DNA of 64,000 bases. It comes from Lamellibrachia satsuma. Lineage: Eukaryota > Annelida > Polychaeta > Sabellida > Siboglinidae. The notes under the pieces were generated by a model. The model saw only the letters and a program-made list of their open reading frames with translations, did no database searches and had not been told where the DNA came from. The stretch lies in assembly GCA_033239005.1 (NCBI GenBank), contig BSQZ01000037.1, positions 3,919,001 through 3,983,000 of the forward strand, written 5' to 3'. Below are positions 25,457 to 38,646 of the stretch, in pieces; position 1 is the stretch's first letter; each line of letters opens with the position of its first letter. The position numbers and the translations under genes were made by a program.

Positions 25457-26120
25457 GACTGATGGCACAAGTACTCAACCAACACAGACTGATGGCAGAA
25501 GTACTCAACCAACACAGACTGATGGCAGAAGTACTCAACCAACACAGACTGATGGCACAAGTACTCAACCAACACAGACTGATGGCAGAAGTACTCAACC
25601 AACACAGACTGATGGCACAAGTACTCAACCAACACAGACTGATGGCAGAAGTACTCAACCAACACAGACTGATGGCAGATGTACTCAACCAACACAGACT
25701 GATGGCACAAGTACTCAACCAACACAGACTGATGGCAGAAGTACTCAACCAACACAGACTGATGGCACAAGTACTCAACTAACACAGACTGATGGCACAA
25801 GTACTCAACCAACACAGACTGATGGCACAAGTACTCAACCAGCTCAGCCTGATGGCATAAGCACTCAACCAGTACAGACTGATGGCACAAGTGCTCAACC
25901 AGCAAAAGTTGATGACACAAGTACTCAACCAGCACAGTCTGATGGTACACATTGTCAACCAGCACAGTCTGGTAGTACAAGTACTCAACCAACACAGACT
26001 GATGGCACAAGTACACAACCAACACAGACTGATGGCACAAGTACGCAACCAACACAGACTGATGGCACAAGTACTCAACCAACATAGACTGATGGCACAA
26101 GTACTCAACCAATACAGACA
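25457..26120. repeat. 30-bp minisatellite, 22 copies
   Basis: Unit GACTGATGGCACAAGTACTC plus AACCAACACA. Uniform in the left two thirds; units at 25835-25980 are diverged. Being ten codons long and stop-free it gives a 223-codon frame of DGTSTQPTQT repeats (25416-26087). The neighbouring non-repeat part of that frame is only ~14 codons with no signal peptide, so I do not call it a mucin gene. Confidence 0.96.
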
Positions 26121-27229
26121 AAGAGTGAGTGTGTCGAATGGGACACCAACAGACAGCGACTGAGCCTACGTGTGGCAGCCACGAGGCATCACGTGGCTAC
26201 ACACATCAGCACTAATCATGCGGCTTGCACTGAGTCAATGGTGGGTGACCAGCACTGCAGTTAGAGCCTGCTGCATCATTAGCACTGAGTAAGCACTGCC
26301 TGGAGTCAACAGCTGGCACCGACATGGTCACTTGCTTCTGATCGGCTTACAGAAACACTGCAGCAAGTGGATTCTACAAGCTGGCTGGGCATGACGTGGT
26401 GAACAGGATAGGTCTGTCCAAGGTGTAGCCAAGAATGAATGCAGAAATGTTACTGAACAACAAGTCATGTAGAACACGGACGCCAGGCCGTCTGTTTCAA
26501 GCACTGGTTTTGTTAGCAGGAAGCATGTTTCATTCAGTGGTCAAAGATCATATTGATCAATTACTCACACTCAACTTTACAATTACAATAATACTGTTTT
26601 ATATTATCTGTAGTGTCTGAGCTGAGTGAAGTGGTGTACAGAGCTGACTTGGTGATCATGTGACGAACTTGCTCATTGCATCATGTTGAATCCGTTTTTT
26701 TAAATTAATATAATACTTCATATAATGGGTAAAACATAAACGTACATACATACTATAACACAAAACACAAACAAACACTACATCCAGTATGCCCATCCAC
26801 TTTTGGTCTAAAATTAATAGTAAACTATCGGAATTCAGAAGTAGAAATACAGGATGGTGTGACTAACACCACACCGCAGCCAGATCACCACCCACAGGTG
26901 GTCATCGACATGTAGATTTCTACCACAAAAATAGTTCAGACAACTAGGTAATGATGTTATAACTTACATTATTTCATTTATTGTTACACACAAATTATTG
27001 CATATCATTAAAATCTCATAAATCATGAACTTCAACAAAACTTCAAGCAAAATTTGCTTTAAGTAGTAGCTAGGTTAACTGACGCATGGATGCTAGCCCA
27101 GTAGCTTACTTACCTACTTTTCCTCTACACACCCTAGTTGGTGTATAAGACCACTCAGTAACTTCGGCCATTTCGTACAATCTCTAGCTGCATTCTCTGC
27201 AGTCTTACACGACTTGCATCCAAGTTGTT
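26121..27229. other. Noncoding
   Basis: No gene or element recognised. Confidence 0.55.
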
Positions 27230-28445
27230 TTCACTCCACTTTCACAGTCCTTCTCCCTGTTTTTTTCTCTCTGTTTCCACAGTCCTTCTTTTCCCTGCTG
27301 TTTTCTCTCTGCTTCCACAGTCCTTCTCCCTGTTGTATTCTCTCTGTTTCCACAGTCCTTCTTTTCCCTGTTGTTTTCTCTCTGTTTCCACAGTCCTTCT
27401 CCCTGTTGTTTTCTCTGTTTCCACAGTCCTTCTCCCTGTTGTTTTCTCTTTGCTTCCACAGTCCTTCTCCCTGTTGTTTCCTCTGTTTCCACAGTCCTTC
27501 TCCCTGTTGTTTTCTCTCTGTTTCCACAATCCTTCTTTTCGCTGTTGTTTTAGCTCTGTTTCCACAGTCCTTCTCCCTGTTGTTTCCTCTCTGCTTCCAC
27601 AGTCCTTCTCCCTGTTGTTTTCTCTCTGTTTCCACAGTCCTTCTCCCTGTTGTTTTCTCTCTGTTTCCACAGTCCTTCTCCCTGTTGTTTTCTCTCTGTT
27701 TCCACAGTCCTTCTCCCTGTTGTTTTCTCTCTGTTTTCACAGTCCTTCTCCCTGTTGTTTCCTCTCTGCTTCCACAGTCCTTCTCCCTGTTGTTTTCTCT
27801 CTGTTTCCACAGTCCTTCTCCGTGTTGTTTTCTCTCTGTTTCCACAGTCCTTCTCCCTGTTGTTTTCTCTCTTTCCACAGTCCTTCTCCCTGTTGTTTCC
27901 TCTGTTTCCACAGTCCTTCTCCCTGTTGTTTTCTCTGTTTCCACAGTCCTTCTTTTCGCTGTTGTTTTAGCTGTTTCCACAGCCCTTCTCCCTGTTGTTT
28001 CCTCTCTGCTTCCACAGTCCTTCTCCCTGTTGTTTTCTCTCTGTTTCCACAGTCCTTCTCCCTGTTGTTTTCTCTCTGTTTCCACAGTCCTTCTCCGTGT
28101 TGTTTTCTCTGTTTCCACAGTCCTGTTGTTTTCTCCGCTTCCACAGTCCTTCTCCCTGTTGTTTTCTCTCTGTTTCAACAGTCCTTCTTTTCCCTGTTGT
28201 TTTAGCTCTGTTTCCACAGTCCTTCTCCATGTTGTTTTCTCTCTGCTTCCACAGTCCTTCTCCATGTTGTTTTCTCTCTGCTTCCACAGTCCTTCTCCCT
28301 GTTGTTTTCTCTCTGCTTCCACATTCATTCTCCCTGTTGTTTTCTCTCTGCTTCCACAGTCCTTCTCCCTGTTGTTTTCTCTCTGTTTCCACAGTCCTTC
28401 TCCCTGCTGTTTTCTCTCTGCTTCCACAGTCCTTCTCCATGTTAA
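27230..28445 (+). repeat. 35-bp pyrimidine-rich minisatellite, ~34 copies
   Basis: Unit GTTTTCTCTCTGTTTCCACA plus GTCCTTCTCCCTGTT. Each + strand unit is a pyrimidine tract followed by CCACAG, a good match to a 3' splice acceptor. Because 35 is not a multiple of three and the unit lacks stops, frames up to 429 codons (+) and 398 codons (-) run through it. Units with a TTTTCGCTG or TTTTCCCTG insert recur (27285, 27360, 27535, 27950, 28190), as do shorter units without CTC. Confidence 0.97.
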
Positions 28446-29085
28446 TTTCGGTCTTCGTCTCTTCCTACCTTCACAGCCTACCTTCCTACCTTCACAGGCC
28501 TAGGTTTGTGCTAATTTTTATGCCCAGAAGCACAGCCCTAGATAACATTTGACCAGCTTCCTGACCTTCCCGGTAGACGAAGGCAGTGGACTGAAATGGC
28601 AGCATGATGTGGTCACTCCAATGCACCAAGGAATGTCAAACATAAAAACATTTCGCATAGGTCATAGTCTAATGGATGCAGGATGCGGCATGAAATATTC
28701 ACTTGCCAGGCGGGGAGAGCAGACCAAAGGTTCCTCTCACCTGAACGGCACCAGACCCACCGATGTGGGTGGGCAGGACCTGATGTGGAAAACTAATAAA
28801 TGGTGGACAGGATGATCACAGCAGTGGTGATAATGTCGTGTTGACAGGGACCGTGAGCGGGTGGGCCAGGGACTGGGGGCTACTTGTTAACACATTCCCT
28901 GTGAATATAGGGGGATGCAGGGAAGAACACCTTTGAAGAGGAGAGGCCCTCCTTTCTACAGGCCACAGGATCTTAACCAGCCATAGATACAACACACAGT
29001 AGTGCTGGTGGTGCAACTATGGTGTTGTTGCGTTGTGTTAATCTGATGAGCCCATTACATTATGGTTTTGAGGACTTGGATATGT
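28446..29085. other. Noncoding
   Basis: CTTCCTACCTTCACAG occurs twice at the array's right edge. An 88-codon frame (28549-28815) has no recognisable domain. Confidence 0.5.
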
Positions 29086-29087
29086 TT

Positions 29088-29167
29088 TACTCCATCCATC
29101 CATCGACCCATCGACCCATCCATCGACCCATCGACCCACCCACCCACCCACCCACCCACTCACCCAC
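29088..29167. repeat. CATC/GACC/CACC simple repeat
   Basis: CCATCCATCGACCCATCGAC then (CCAC)n. Confidence 0.95.
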
Positions 29168-29573
29168 CAATCCAGGGGCGTATCTAGGATCTCACAAAGG
29201 GGGTAGGCTAAAGTGGGGCCAAGCCTATTCACTCATGCTACCGTGTGGCAGTGTCATGGAAAAATACATGAAAATTCACAACATTTAAGCCAAGAGGGAC
29301 CGTGGCCCAACGCCCCCCTAAACACTCCACTGGATCACATATAAAAGATCATGCACTGATAAGCACTGACACAGGCCTCAACAACAGGGCAATAACACAG
29401 GCCTCAAGCACATCAAAACAACCACAGTGGAAGCCAAAGAAACGCTAAGCATATCAACACAACTACAGCTGTGATGTCACAGTTTGTCACTATAATGTGA
29501 AGATCTTCCTTTACTGGCATCTCATACTGACACTCATACATGCAGATCTATGGATATTAACATAGCAATATAA

Positions 29574-29579
<6 letters not shown>
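29168..29579. other. Noncoding
   Basis: ACACAGGCCTCAA repeats twice near 29370 and 29396. Nothing else. Confidence 0.5.
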
Positions 29580-29616
<37 letters not shown>

Positions 29617-29641
29617 ATGTGTATGTGTATATATATATATA

Positions 29642-29680
<39 letters not shown>

Positions 29681-29695
29681 TATATACATATAATT
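29580..29695. repeat. (AT)n microsatellite
   Basis: TA runs interrupted by TTTTATGTGTATGTG and ATTATTT. Confidence 0.96.
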
Positions 29696-29734
29696 TCTTA
29701 TTGATAACCTAGAATTAGTCATTCTTACAATCAT

Positions 29735-29898
<164 letters not shown>

Positions 29899-29914
29899 AT
29901 ACATTTTTTCATCT

Positions 29915-30212
29915 ATGTGTAGCCAGCCCTCCTGAGATCAATCTAATTTTTTAAACATATTCATGCTGCTAGCAGTTATACAATCTGTAGATAATTTGTT
30001 CCATTCATTTATCATCCTCTGTGAGAACGAGTACTTCCTGATATCCAATTTACATTGATCATTTACTAATGTTACCTCATGTCTTCTAGTCCTACTATCT
30101 TTCTTGAGTGAGAAAAATATATTTCTATCAATATTTTCATATCCATTCAATATCTTAAAAACTTCAATTTAATCTCCTCTTAACTTCCTTGTCTCTAGGA
30201 TTGTTAAACCAC
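29915..30212 (-). mobile_element. LINE C-terminal fragment, CR1/jockey-like
   Basis: Minus-strand frame has [40 protein letters not shown] and a stop after FKKLD (29951-29949). It belongs to the same family as 54672-55037 and overlaps it at the FKTLNG/FKILNG region. 5'-truncated; the short 3' UTR runs into the microsatellite. Confidence 0.82.
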
Positions 30213-32288
30213 AAATGAAATTGGCCCTACATGGAACTTAACATCAGTCATCATTACAGCCATGTTCTCATCACGTTGCGACACGAGATAGACATCGTTG
30301 TCTGAGCCACCAGGGGGAGCTGCAGGCGTGGCATGGCATACCATTAATCAGCATCACAGTCGCAGTACTGCTGACTCAGCGCATATAATTTGATCAGTTT
30401 CTTGGCTACTGTTGAGCTGCTGAATAATGAATTTAGCTGTCCAAGTCGTGAAACCGGTTCTGCCCCCACAATCACACTGATTACAATTGTCTGCTTCAGC
30501 ATGTTGACAAATTTAGATGGCATCTAAACAGGAAAGAAAGTCACTTGGGTAGATTTTGTTTTAGTAAGAACTGATGGAGAGAGTGAGAGGGGGCAAGAAT
30601 GAGAGCCAAGTCAAACAAGTAGAAAAGTACAAAGAGAGTTGTAGCATGTTTTTATTGAGGTTGGTACCAAAAGGGTCACTCATGGAATATCTGCATTAAA
30701 AAACAATGGAAAAAAGTTGTTTTTCAAAGGTTAAAAGAGGGGTCTCAAGCCCTCTCAAAAGGTGTGGTTTTTGTGCTGTGACTTGACTGTACTGTACAGC
30801 ACAAGATACAGTAAATGAGACACTGATTCATTCCAACTAAAAGACATAATATGACAGAAACCTGACGTCAACTTTGAACCCCTAAACAAATTCCACGGAA
30901 ATTAGATCTTTAAAAGGGGTGTGATTTGTAGGAGTAAAAATTACAAGGGGCTTATTTTCTACCTGTGTACTAACATGGGTAGTCATATATCATGGGAGTG
31001 ACCTTCTGGGAGTGACCCCCTGGGAGTGACCCCCGGGAGTGACCCCTTGGGAGTGACCCCCCCCGGGTTGGAAGGTCCTGAAGCTGGTCTCTGTAGGGAT
31101 CTGTCTCTACTTAATCTCTCCTGAATCTCTGCTGAACACAGTTGTTGTTGCAGTCAGTCTCTATCAAGGTTCGCTACATTGAAGTCCTATCTCCCAACTC
31201 ACTACTGAGAGTGCTCTTTCATAACTACGACAAATTTATCAAATTTGGAAATGAAGTTTATCATCGTTTCACCAATGCCGAAATTCCAAAGACCACAGAC
31301 AGCTTGTCAATACATGAATCATTGATCACTGTGAAATATGACATGTATACACTGTGTACGACACTTCACACCACTCTGACGGCACTCGGCAGTGCACCAG
31401 GCAGTGCACTGAGTCAGTATCTGGAGTAGACACAATTATTTGCTCTATGGGTGTTGCCAGGCCAACGGAGGCCACTTTTTGTGTGAATGCTGGTCCTGCA
31501 GTAGTCACTCATTAATTAAGAGCATATTAGGCACAAATATGTTAGCAACTCCCGTGGCATATGTACTTAATTGAACTGACAAAATATATGTCATTTGGTA
31601 TATGTTCAAGATACAGTCTGATCATTTTGTATAAACTATATCTATTCCTACACCCTGACCACTGAAATGTCTTTTAATCAACCACAGTTTATAAATTTAA
31701 TATAAATTTACCACTATTTTTTAATAGTGAATGTTTCACTGAAAATGTTGTGTGGATACACTGCATGCTTAATGGAAAAATCGATATAAACAGATATAAC
31801 AGTCAAATTATAAAAAAATTATTCATTGAAATACATTTGGTTGCTTAGATCAACACCTTTACATGGATACATAAAGGTTTTACATGTCCAAAGGATGCAC
31901 GCAAAAATACTGTCGTTAATTATTGATAGATGTTGCTGCACAAGGTGCGTAAACATAATTGTGAGAATCTGATATTCGTGTTTCTACCAGTGACAAATAT
32001 AAGTGTACAGGTGTAGTGTAAAATTAGTTCTTCGGAATAACCAGCATTTTGTTTGCACTTTCAAATATGTGCTGTGAAACTGTATAAATGGCATTTCACT
32101 GGTTTCTGAGTCATTGTTGCATCTAACAATTCCAGTGGCAATGTTTTCAGGTGAATACCACAGACCTGCGTTTCACCTCCAAAGACCGAGAGAAGTGACT
32201 CCGAGAACATGAGCATGGTAATGTGGTAAGTGGTCCCTCTCTTCAAATGGACATTATGACCAATGGATACCTCTGTTATGTGAACAGG
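30213..32288. other. Noncoding
   Basis: Contains a GGGAGTGACCCCC short tandem repeat (30994-31063, 15-18-bp units, ~5 copies). A 95-codon frame at 31142-31429 follows an acceptor-like TTGTTGTTGCAG but has no recognisable family; it might be an exon or a relic. Confidence 0.45.
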
Positions 32289-32545
32289 TTATAGCGCACC
32301 AACTATTTCATGGTGAGGCCCACAGTTCTCTTCTTGACAGATTACATATTTACCCCCTGTGTGGGATCTTTTACTTCCCCTGACATAGCCACCAGATAGA
32401 AGGGAACAACAGTTTTTAGTCTCTTCTGAAAGACAAAGTGCAACGTGGCGTGAATGAAACTGCCCGAGTTTCAAAATGGCAGATTGGTTTTGAACACCAG
32501 TCCACTCAACTGAAAGTCCGATGCTCAACCACACAGCCACTGCCC
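32289..32545 (-). mobile_element. tRNA-derived SINE
   Basis: Minus-strand text starts GGCAGTGGCTGTGTGGTTGA, where TGGCTGTGTGGTTGAGC fits an A box, and ~30 nt later GGTGTTCAAAACC fits a B box. The rest is a non-tRNA body ending near the ACCATGAAATAGTTGGTGCG region. The 83-codon frame on this strand is incidental. Confidence 0.65.
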
Positions 32546-35130
32546 CTTCAGTTACCCAATGTCTTCACTGACTATAGAGTATACAAATGAACAGCCCATC
32601 TTCATCTACCTGCCAGTTTAAATGTTATAAAACAATCATGCTTACTTATTTAATAACTATTGTTTCATAATAATTACCACAATGGGATATTTTGTTGTAA
32701 ATTTACATGAAAAAAAAAATTGCACATAATATAAAGATTATCAAGGTGACTACTTGGGTTTTTGAGCTTTCCAATTAAGCTTTAACGAATTAACAAAACA
32801 GCAATTATTCATGACATAAGTACAATCTACAAGAAGTAATTCTATGTTTTCACTCATTACACTAACCATTACACTAACCATTACACTAACCATTATCTAG
32901 CTATATTGGTTTGGAATGACACGCAACTGATCATGGTATGACAATGTGGAATTCTTCTCCAACAGTGATAACTTCAAATAAAATATTAAAACAACTGCAA
33001 ATGTAATACTGTACACTTAACAAATGTAATACTGTACACTTAACAAGTGTAATACTGTACACTTAACAAATATTTAGCATCCTCACTTGTGAGCCAACTG
33101 CCAACTTCAAAGAAAATAGTCAAACCATTACAAATGCACCGTAGTACATTTATCAAATATTTCGCTGGCTTCAATTGGCAGTGAGCACAGTAGGAGATAT
33201 GAAGAACTGTCCTGGGGAGAGTTGGATCAGCAAGAACACATAAATACCCTCTTGTGCAGACACATGCGGGTCCACGGATTGATGTCTTCTGCTATCACTG
33301 AAGCTAACTCAGTGTGAAATAAATTGTGATCAGCTCTCGCCATCTGCTCCCTGGCCGACAGCCTCTCACTTCTGTCCAGCTCTTCCAAGCAGTCTTACCA
33401 AATAATGTGCATCAATCAGTTGAAGGATACAGTTCTCCACGAGCTAGTGCTGTCTAGTTTGCCCATGCTGATGGTTAACTAAATGCTCAAGACAGTAAAC
33501 ATTTAAAGACTGTTTAAAGTTAATAACTTGTTAATCTCACACAGTTTTATTTGCAGTCTTTCTTAATAAAAAATATGAATAAATATGTTGTCTTCATATT
33601 AGACTGAGCACTAATTTACTATTCTACTCTTAACAGTATTAAATGTATATTATACCACTTCTGCTTTGCACTGGCCATGGACAGGTGCATTATTCAATAT
33701 TATGTAATCACGTATAAATCATTAGTGCTTAACCATATTTGTTATTCCTTTACAATGGACTTATTGTATATTTCCAAGTACTCTATAAATACTTATTATT
33801 ATCCTAATTTTTTTTAAATAATACAATAATATATTTGCCATAGAAAAATATCTATATTTATGACATATCATAATAGGTATTAGTAATAATACTAGCATCC
33901 ATAATTTTGTCTGGTTCATTAAGGAAGCAGGATAAAACAGATATTTTAACGATTAATCTCTGACGTCACACTGACATACCTGCCCTACTACTCTGTCTTT
34001 AGGAGACTGGCAAGTATGCAGTAAGTAGATAAATTTAGTAAATGCCAACAGGTGTGACGTCCATACATACTGATGTTGCTCCATAAAAACTGACCGCATC
34101 AAAAATAGATATAACACAGCAGGTTTATGCCACTGCCACCAGGTGAACACCTTCAATAAAGATCGCTCACTCATCAAAAGAATCCTACAATCACCATCAC
34201 TTCATAAGCAGATCTTCAGGAAACAAAAATGTTTATCCACTAAGGAGGAAAGGTGTGGCCTCTTGATATCATGAATGTTCTTTATTACTGGTAATTATGT
34301 TCTAAAAAATAAGTGCTGAAAATGTTGACCCACAATTGATATAAATAAATAAATGTCATCTCTTGACAGCCATAGTAAAAACTGCTCCACAGAATTTTCT
34401 CAAAAGCACCAGAAGGGTAGGTAACCTAAAACTGAACCCTACTTGCCAATGAACAAGCTGTGCATTTTGAGGCTTTTGATTGATCTTAGATTACACTTAG
34501 AACCCTTAGGACTGTAAAAAGGCTATAAAAACGGCTCTTATTTTCAACAATTCTCCACATCAACACTGTCACAATGTAAGTACTAGGTAGCATTAGATCA
34601 TTGTCAACTCCTGGAAATAACTTAAAAAATCAGCCTTTGTCCACTCACAACAAATATATGTGAAACTAACACCCAGCAGAGGTCAACAAACACATGTTAA
34701 CTCCCACTGAATCTTCCTGCACCACCATTACATCATTAATTAGCAATCCCAAATGTTATGCACAAGAGTGTGATTACTTCAGTTGCATGGATAGATCAGT
34801 GACTGAAATATGGAACATGACGAGTGTTCTAATAATAATGGCCTAGTGTTCTGACTAGTGATGCAGATAAGCCACTGCAAAACAATGTTGAGCTGTCAAC
34901 TAAGCTATGTGCAAAGCCCCAAGCAAAATACCAAACATGCCAAATGCATGTTTTTAATCAACTTGGCACAGTTTTCTTATTATCTTTGGTTGAAGGGCAT
35001 ACATGCTTGAATTATTCTGAACAATACAACAAGTGCTGACTGTTATTTAAGCCATTTCATTTAAGTAACCCATGCAGCATTAGATGTTTAGATATATACA
35101 GCGGTCCCCCTTTTATAATACTCTTCTCGG
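32546..35130. other. Noncoding
   Basis: Two short arrays: CATTACACTAAC x3 (32855-32894) and a ~24-bp GTAATACTGTACACTTAACA x3 (33003-33068). A CTTATTATTATCC-type AT-rich stretch near 33790. No gene. Confidence 0.55.
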
Positions 35131-35315
35131 CAGAGGCCACCCCCTCACCAGGGGCCACCCCCTCACCAGAGGTGACCCTCACCAGAGGCCACCCCCTCAC
35201 CAGAGGCCACCTCCCACCAGAGGCCACCCCCTCACCAGAGGCCACCCCCACCACAGGCCACCCCTCACCAGAGGCCACCCCTCACCAGAGGCCACCCCCT
35301 CACCAGAGGCCACCT
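35131..35315. repeat. 18-bp GC-rich minisatellite, ~10 copies
   Basis: Unit AGGCCACCCCCTCACCAG with shortened variants. Confidence 0.96.
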
Positions 35316-35529
35316 TGCTATGCAACAAATAAGGATTTCCCACAATACCCCACATGAGAGGCCACTTGTTCCCTTATAAGGTCACTGCACTTTTGCAGCC
35401 GGTGTGGTGTTATAAGTAATAAGAGGGAAACTACTGAACCCTCTCTGGGAAAACTGTAATGTGGGAAAACAGCACTGGTCCATATTTAACCTGGTGTTTA
35501 ATTCTCATTTCCTTGTCGAAGCTGATGGG

Positions 35530-35650
35530 AATTTCCAATCCCTTTGGTTATGATGCCGGCGTATCAAAGGGAATTGCCATTCCCTTTGGTTATGATCCCG
35601 ATGTATCAAAGGGAATTTCCACTGCCTCTGGATATGATGCTAGCATACCA
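35530..35650. repeat. 42-bp tandem repeat, ~2.9 copies
   Basis: AATTTCCAATCCCTTTGGTT, ATGATGCCGGCGTATCAAAG; copies at 35530, 35572 and 35614 diverge progressively. Confidence 0.9.
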
Positions 35651-35813
35651 TAAGCTCCTCCAACCCACACAGCACACACAGCCAGGTGCTCATATACGTA
35701 GCTGAACAACTTAAATAAGTTGTGCAACAGGAAAGAAACACTGACCTGCCAACCGACTTAGATATCTACCATTCACTGTGTAACACAAGTGCATCAAGTG
35801 TTACTTTGGCATA

Positions 35814-35996
35814 TATGTATCACCTATCCTATGTATCACCTATCCTATGTATCACCTATCCTATGTATCACCTATCATATGTATCACCTATCCTATGTAT
35901 CACCTATCCTATGTAGCACCTATCCTATGTATCACCTATCCTATGTATCACCTATCATATGTATCACCTATCATATGTGTCACCTATCCTATGCAC
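35814..35996. repeat. 16-bp tandem repeat, ~11 copies
   Basis: Unit TATGTATCACCTATCC with CATA variants. Confidence 0.96.
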
Positions 35997-38646
35997 AAAT
36001 TTTGTGATCAACAAAAATATAAAAAAACTTTGCCATATGTGAGACTTAGCTACTCTACAGTGAAGCAGAGGATGCTACACACAGAAAATAGGAAGGTTAT
36101 TCTCAGCCTACTGACACTGTTTCTACCAACACAGTGTAGAGGATGATCAATTATCTGATCAGCTCATTCAGTTGTGGACAAAAGAATGGATTTCCCAGTT
36201 TGGTGGTCTCCCCACACAAGTAGGTCAGAATAACAGTACAGATTTTATATAGATTAGGGTAATATCAATAGTTGTTTAACAAATCATACAGCCACACCAC
36301 AAACTGAGTAAACTGCTCCCTACCAAAAGTACCAAGCACACAGTGTGTGCAACATGAATCGAATGCGTTACCAAGAATGAAAACAGACAGGACTAAGAAC
36401 GGACTCATTTACTAGTTTCATCAGTACGATAGAGTTATCCATGAGTTATGATGTATATATGCATATCTATTGTAGTTATATTAATCTGTTTGATTGCTAA
36501 AGCGAATAAATTGTTATTGTGACTAAAAAAACTATAAAAATTTGCTATGAAGTCAGAAGTATCTAGAGAGGCAGATCTGTCTGCACATAGTCTGTGTACT
36601 CTAACCACTGTGGTCAGCCCATGTGAGCAACCTTCTCTGCAAATAATGTTTCTTGTACGTATCACACAACATCTGCAGTTTGCCTTTAATCAATAGTCAT
36701 CAATCTGTCTGACGGCACCACCAAGACAGCCATCGACGCGACAAGAAATTGTACATGCACACATACGCACACGAATAGTCGAGCATGCATGCATGCATGC
36801 ATGCATACTGCATGGTTGTGATGATTACAATCCAGGCACCTGCCATTTGAGTGGCACTGGATTAAGCAATATCTACTGAATGCATGGTCCAATTACACGC
36901 GACTATGCGGACCACATGGGGATTTCAACAGTTTTAGCATTAGAGACTTAATGAATCATGAATGCGTAAGCAGGAGAAAGAACCAGTACATCTCTCCTCA
37001 GTCCGCTACACGGTTAGACAGCATCCCAGAGGAAATCATGCAAGAACTAGACTTAAAACAATGCCAATAACATCGTAGTGAAGTTATCCGCCATAATCCT
37101 AAGCTTTTACTGCACTTTTTTGAAGCTATTACCTAGAAAGGCTCAAAGGAGTATGGCAGTCACTGTAAGACACAGTGCCGATTAGCCACATCAATTGTCA
37201 TTAGGCATGGCCTTGGCATGCATTCAGTTACAAAGCACATTAAAACTAACTTGCTGAATCATAACTGAATATGACAAGCTTCATTGAAAAATCACTAAAA
37301 CAATTTATACATCTCCCCACAAACATACTGCACAGACTTTGTAATTATTAGGGCAATTCTTGTTCTGACAGGCTACTTCTTAATTCCTCTTATATTACAA
37401 GTTCTCTAAAGTGTATCACAAGCTATTCCTTTAAAGGCTCCACTCTACTTCAAGCAGCTTTGCTTTATCTGTGGCTATATCTGACGGCAGGCAGGGATAT
37501 AGGATGTCTTTTGTGTGTGTGTCTAAAGAAACAATTCAGTGTTGCTGAACATTTGTAAGTAGGTTTCGCAAATCGTAATAAAAGATTCCTAAGCCTTAAG
37601 TCAGATACTAACATGTGATTGTGAATTATATAAATATGCATTAATCACTACTGAATTGTCTATGAATGCATTAAATACACATGAACTGGCATATATATCT
37701 TGTTTGAAAATTCTACGGGCAAACACTGGTAAAATAAGGACAAATGTATTAACAAAACAATAAAATAGAAATGTGAAATGGTTACCGGTGTCATGGTTTA
37801 AATGTACAAAAGGAAACAGGAATAAAAAGCACGAGCAGGACACAGAATGACGCCTAAACAGTGAAAAATTGCAATCGCATTTTGAAGAGGAAGCTGCAAC
37901 CGACATTAAAAATAAAATTGCTCCAACAAAAAATATGGTCAATGCCTGAGCCTGCAGCCATAACGGCAAACAGCACACAGCAAACTAACAAAACGCTATT
38001 ACATCACAATGCCAGCTCCTGTGCATTAGATAACAGTTGTCATGGGCCGGCCTGTTCAACAACAAATCACTAGAGAGCTCACTTTCTCTCTAAGTCACAG
38101 ACAGAATATCCTGCACTGATCAATTCAGATACAAACAGCCGGTTATCTACTATGACCCTACTGCAACAGTATCACATGAATAGAAGATTTTACATTGATA
38201 AAATCTGTTTTTCACCAAATAATATTATTTAATACAACCTATTTAATGTTAATGATAACTGGTGATATATATATATATATATATACGTCTTGCCCTCTTA
38301 TTGCGTGATTACTCATAATATATTTCCAAATGTTTTATCTTCAGTGCTTGCCGACTTTTATCATTTCTATTTGCCCCAAGGACAATTATGATTATATGAC
38401 TATTCCAATGATAACCACAATAACACAACTCCAGTAATACACTGCTATATAAATACGATAATCAAGTGCTAATCATCATATATTAACTTAAGAATTATGT
38501 TGTAACAATGCTTGAATGATTAAATATCAGGAGCAGTATTTTTAATGTAACAACGCTATACTAAGCATAAGCTGTGTACTGAACAATAAGGATAAGCAGT
38601 GTACTGAACATTATTAAGTTGAAAATAATTATTAATACTAATATAT
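35997..38646. other. Noncoding
   Basis: GCATGCATGCATGCATGCAT at 36787-36806 is a self-complementary simple repeat. TA run at 38267-38285. A 125-codon minus frame at 37601-37978 has no recognisable features. Confidence 0.5.

Noticed and set aside
25416..26087. Possible Thr/Ser/Pro-rich mucin-like protein
   Set aside because: Repeat-driven frame with a 14-codon leader lacking a signal sequence; the opposite strand is equally open.
27214..28503. 429-codon + frame and 398-codon minus frame
   Set aside because: Both come from a 35-bp tandem unit without stops; several frames on both strands are open and no non-repeat domain adjoins.
35722..36007. Tyr/Leu/Ile-rich frames
   Set aside because: Translation of the 16-bp TATGTATCACCTATCC array.
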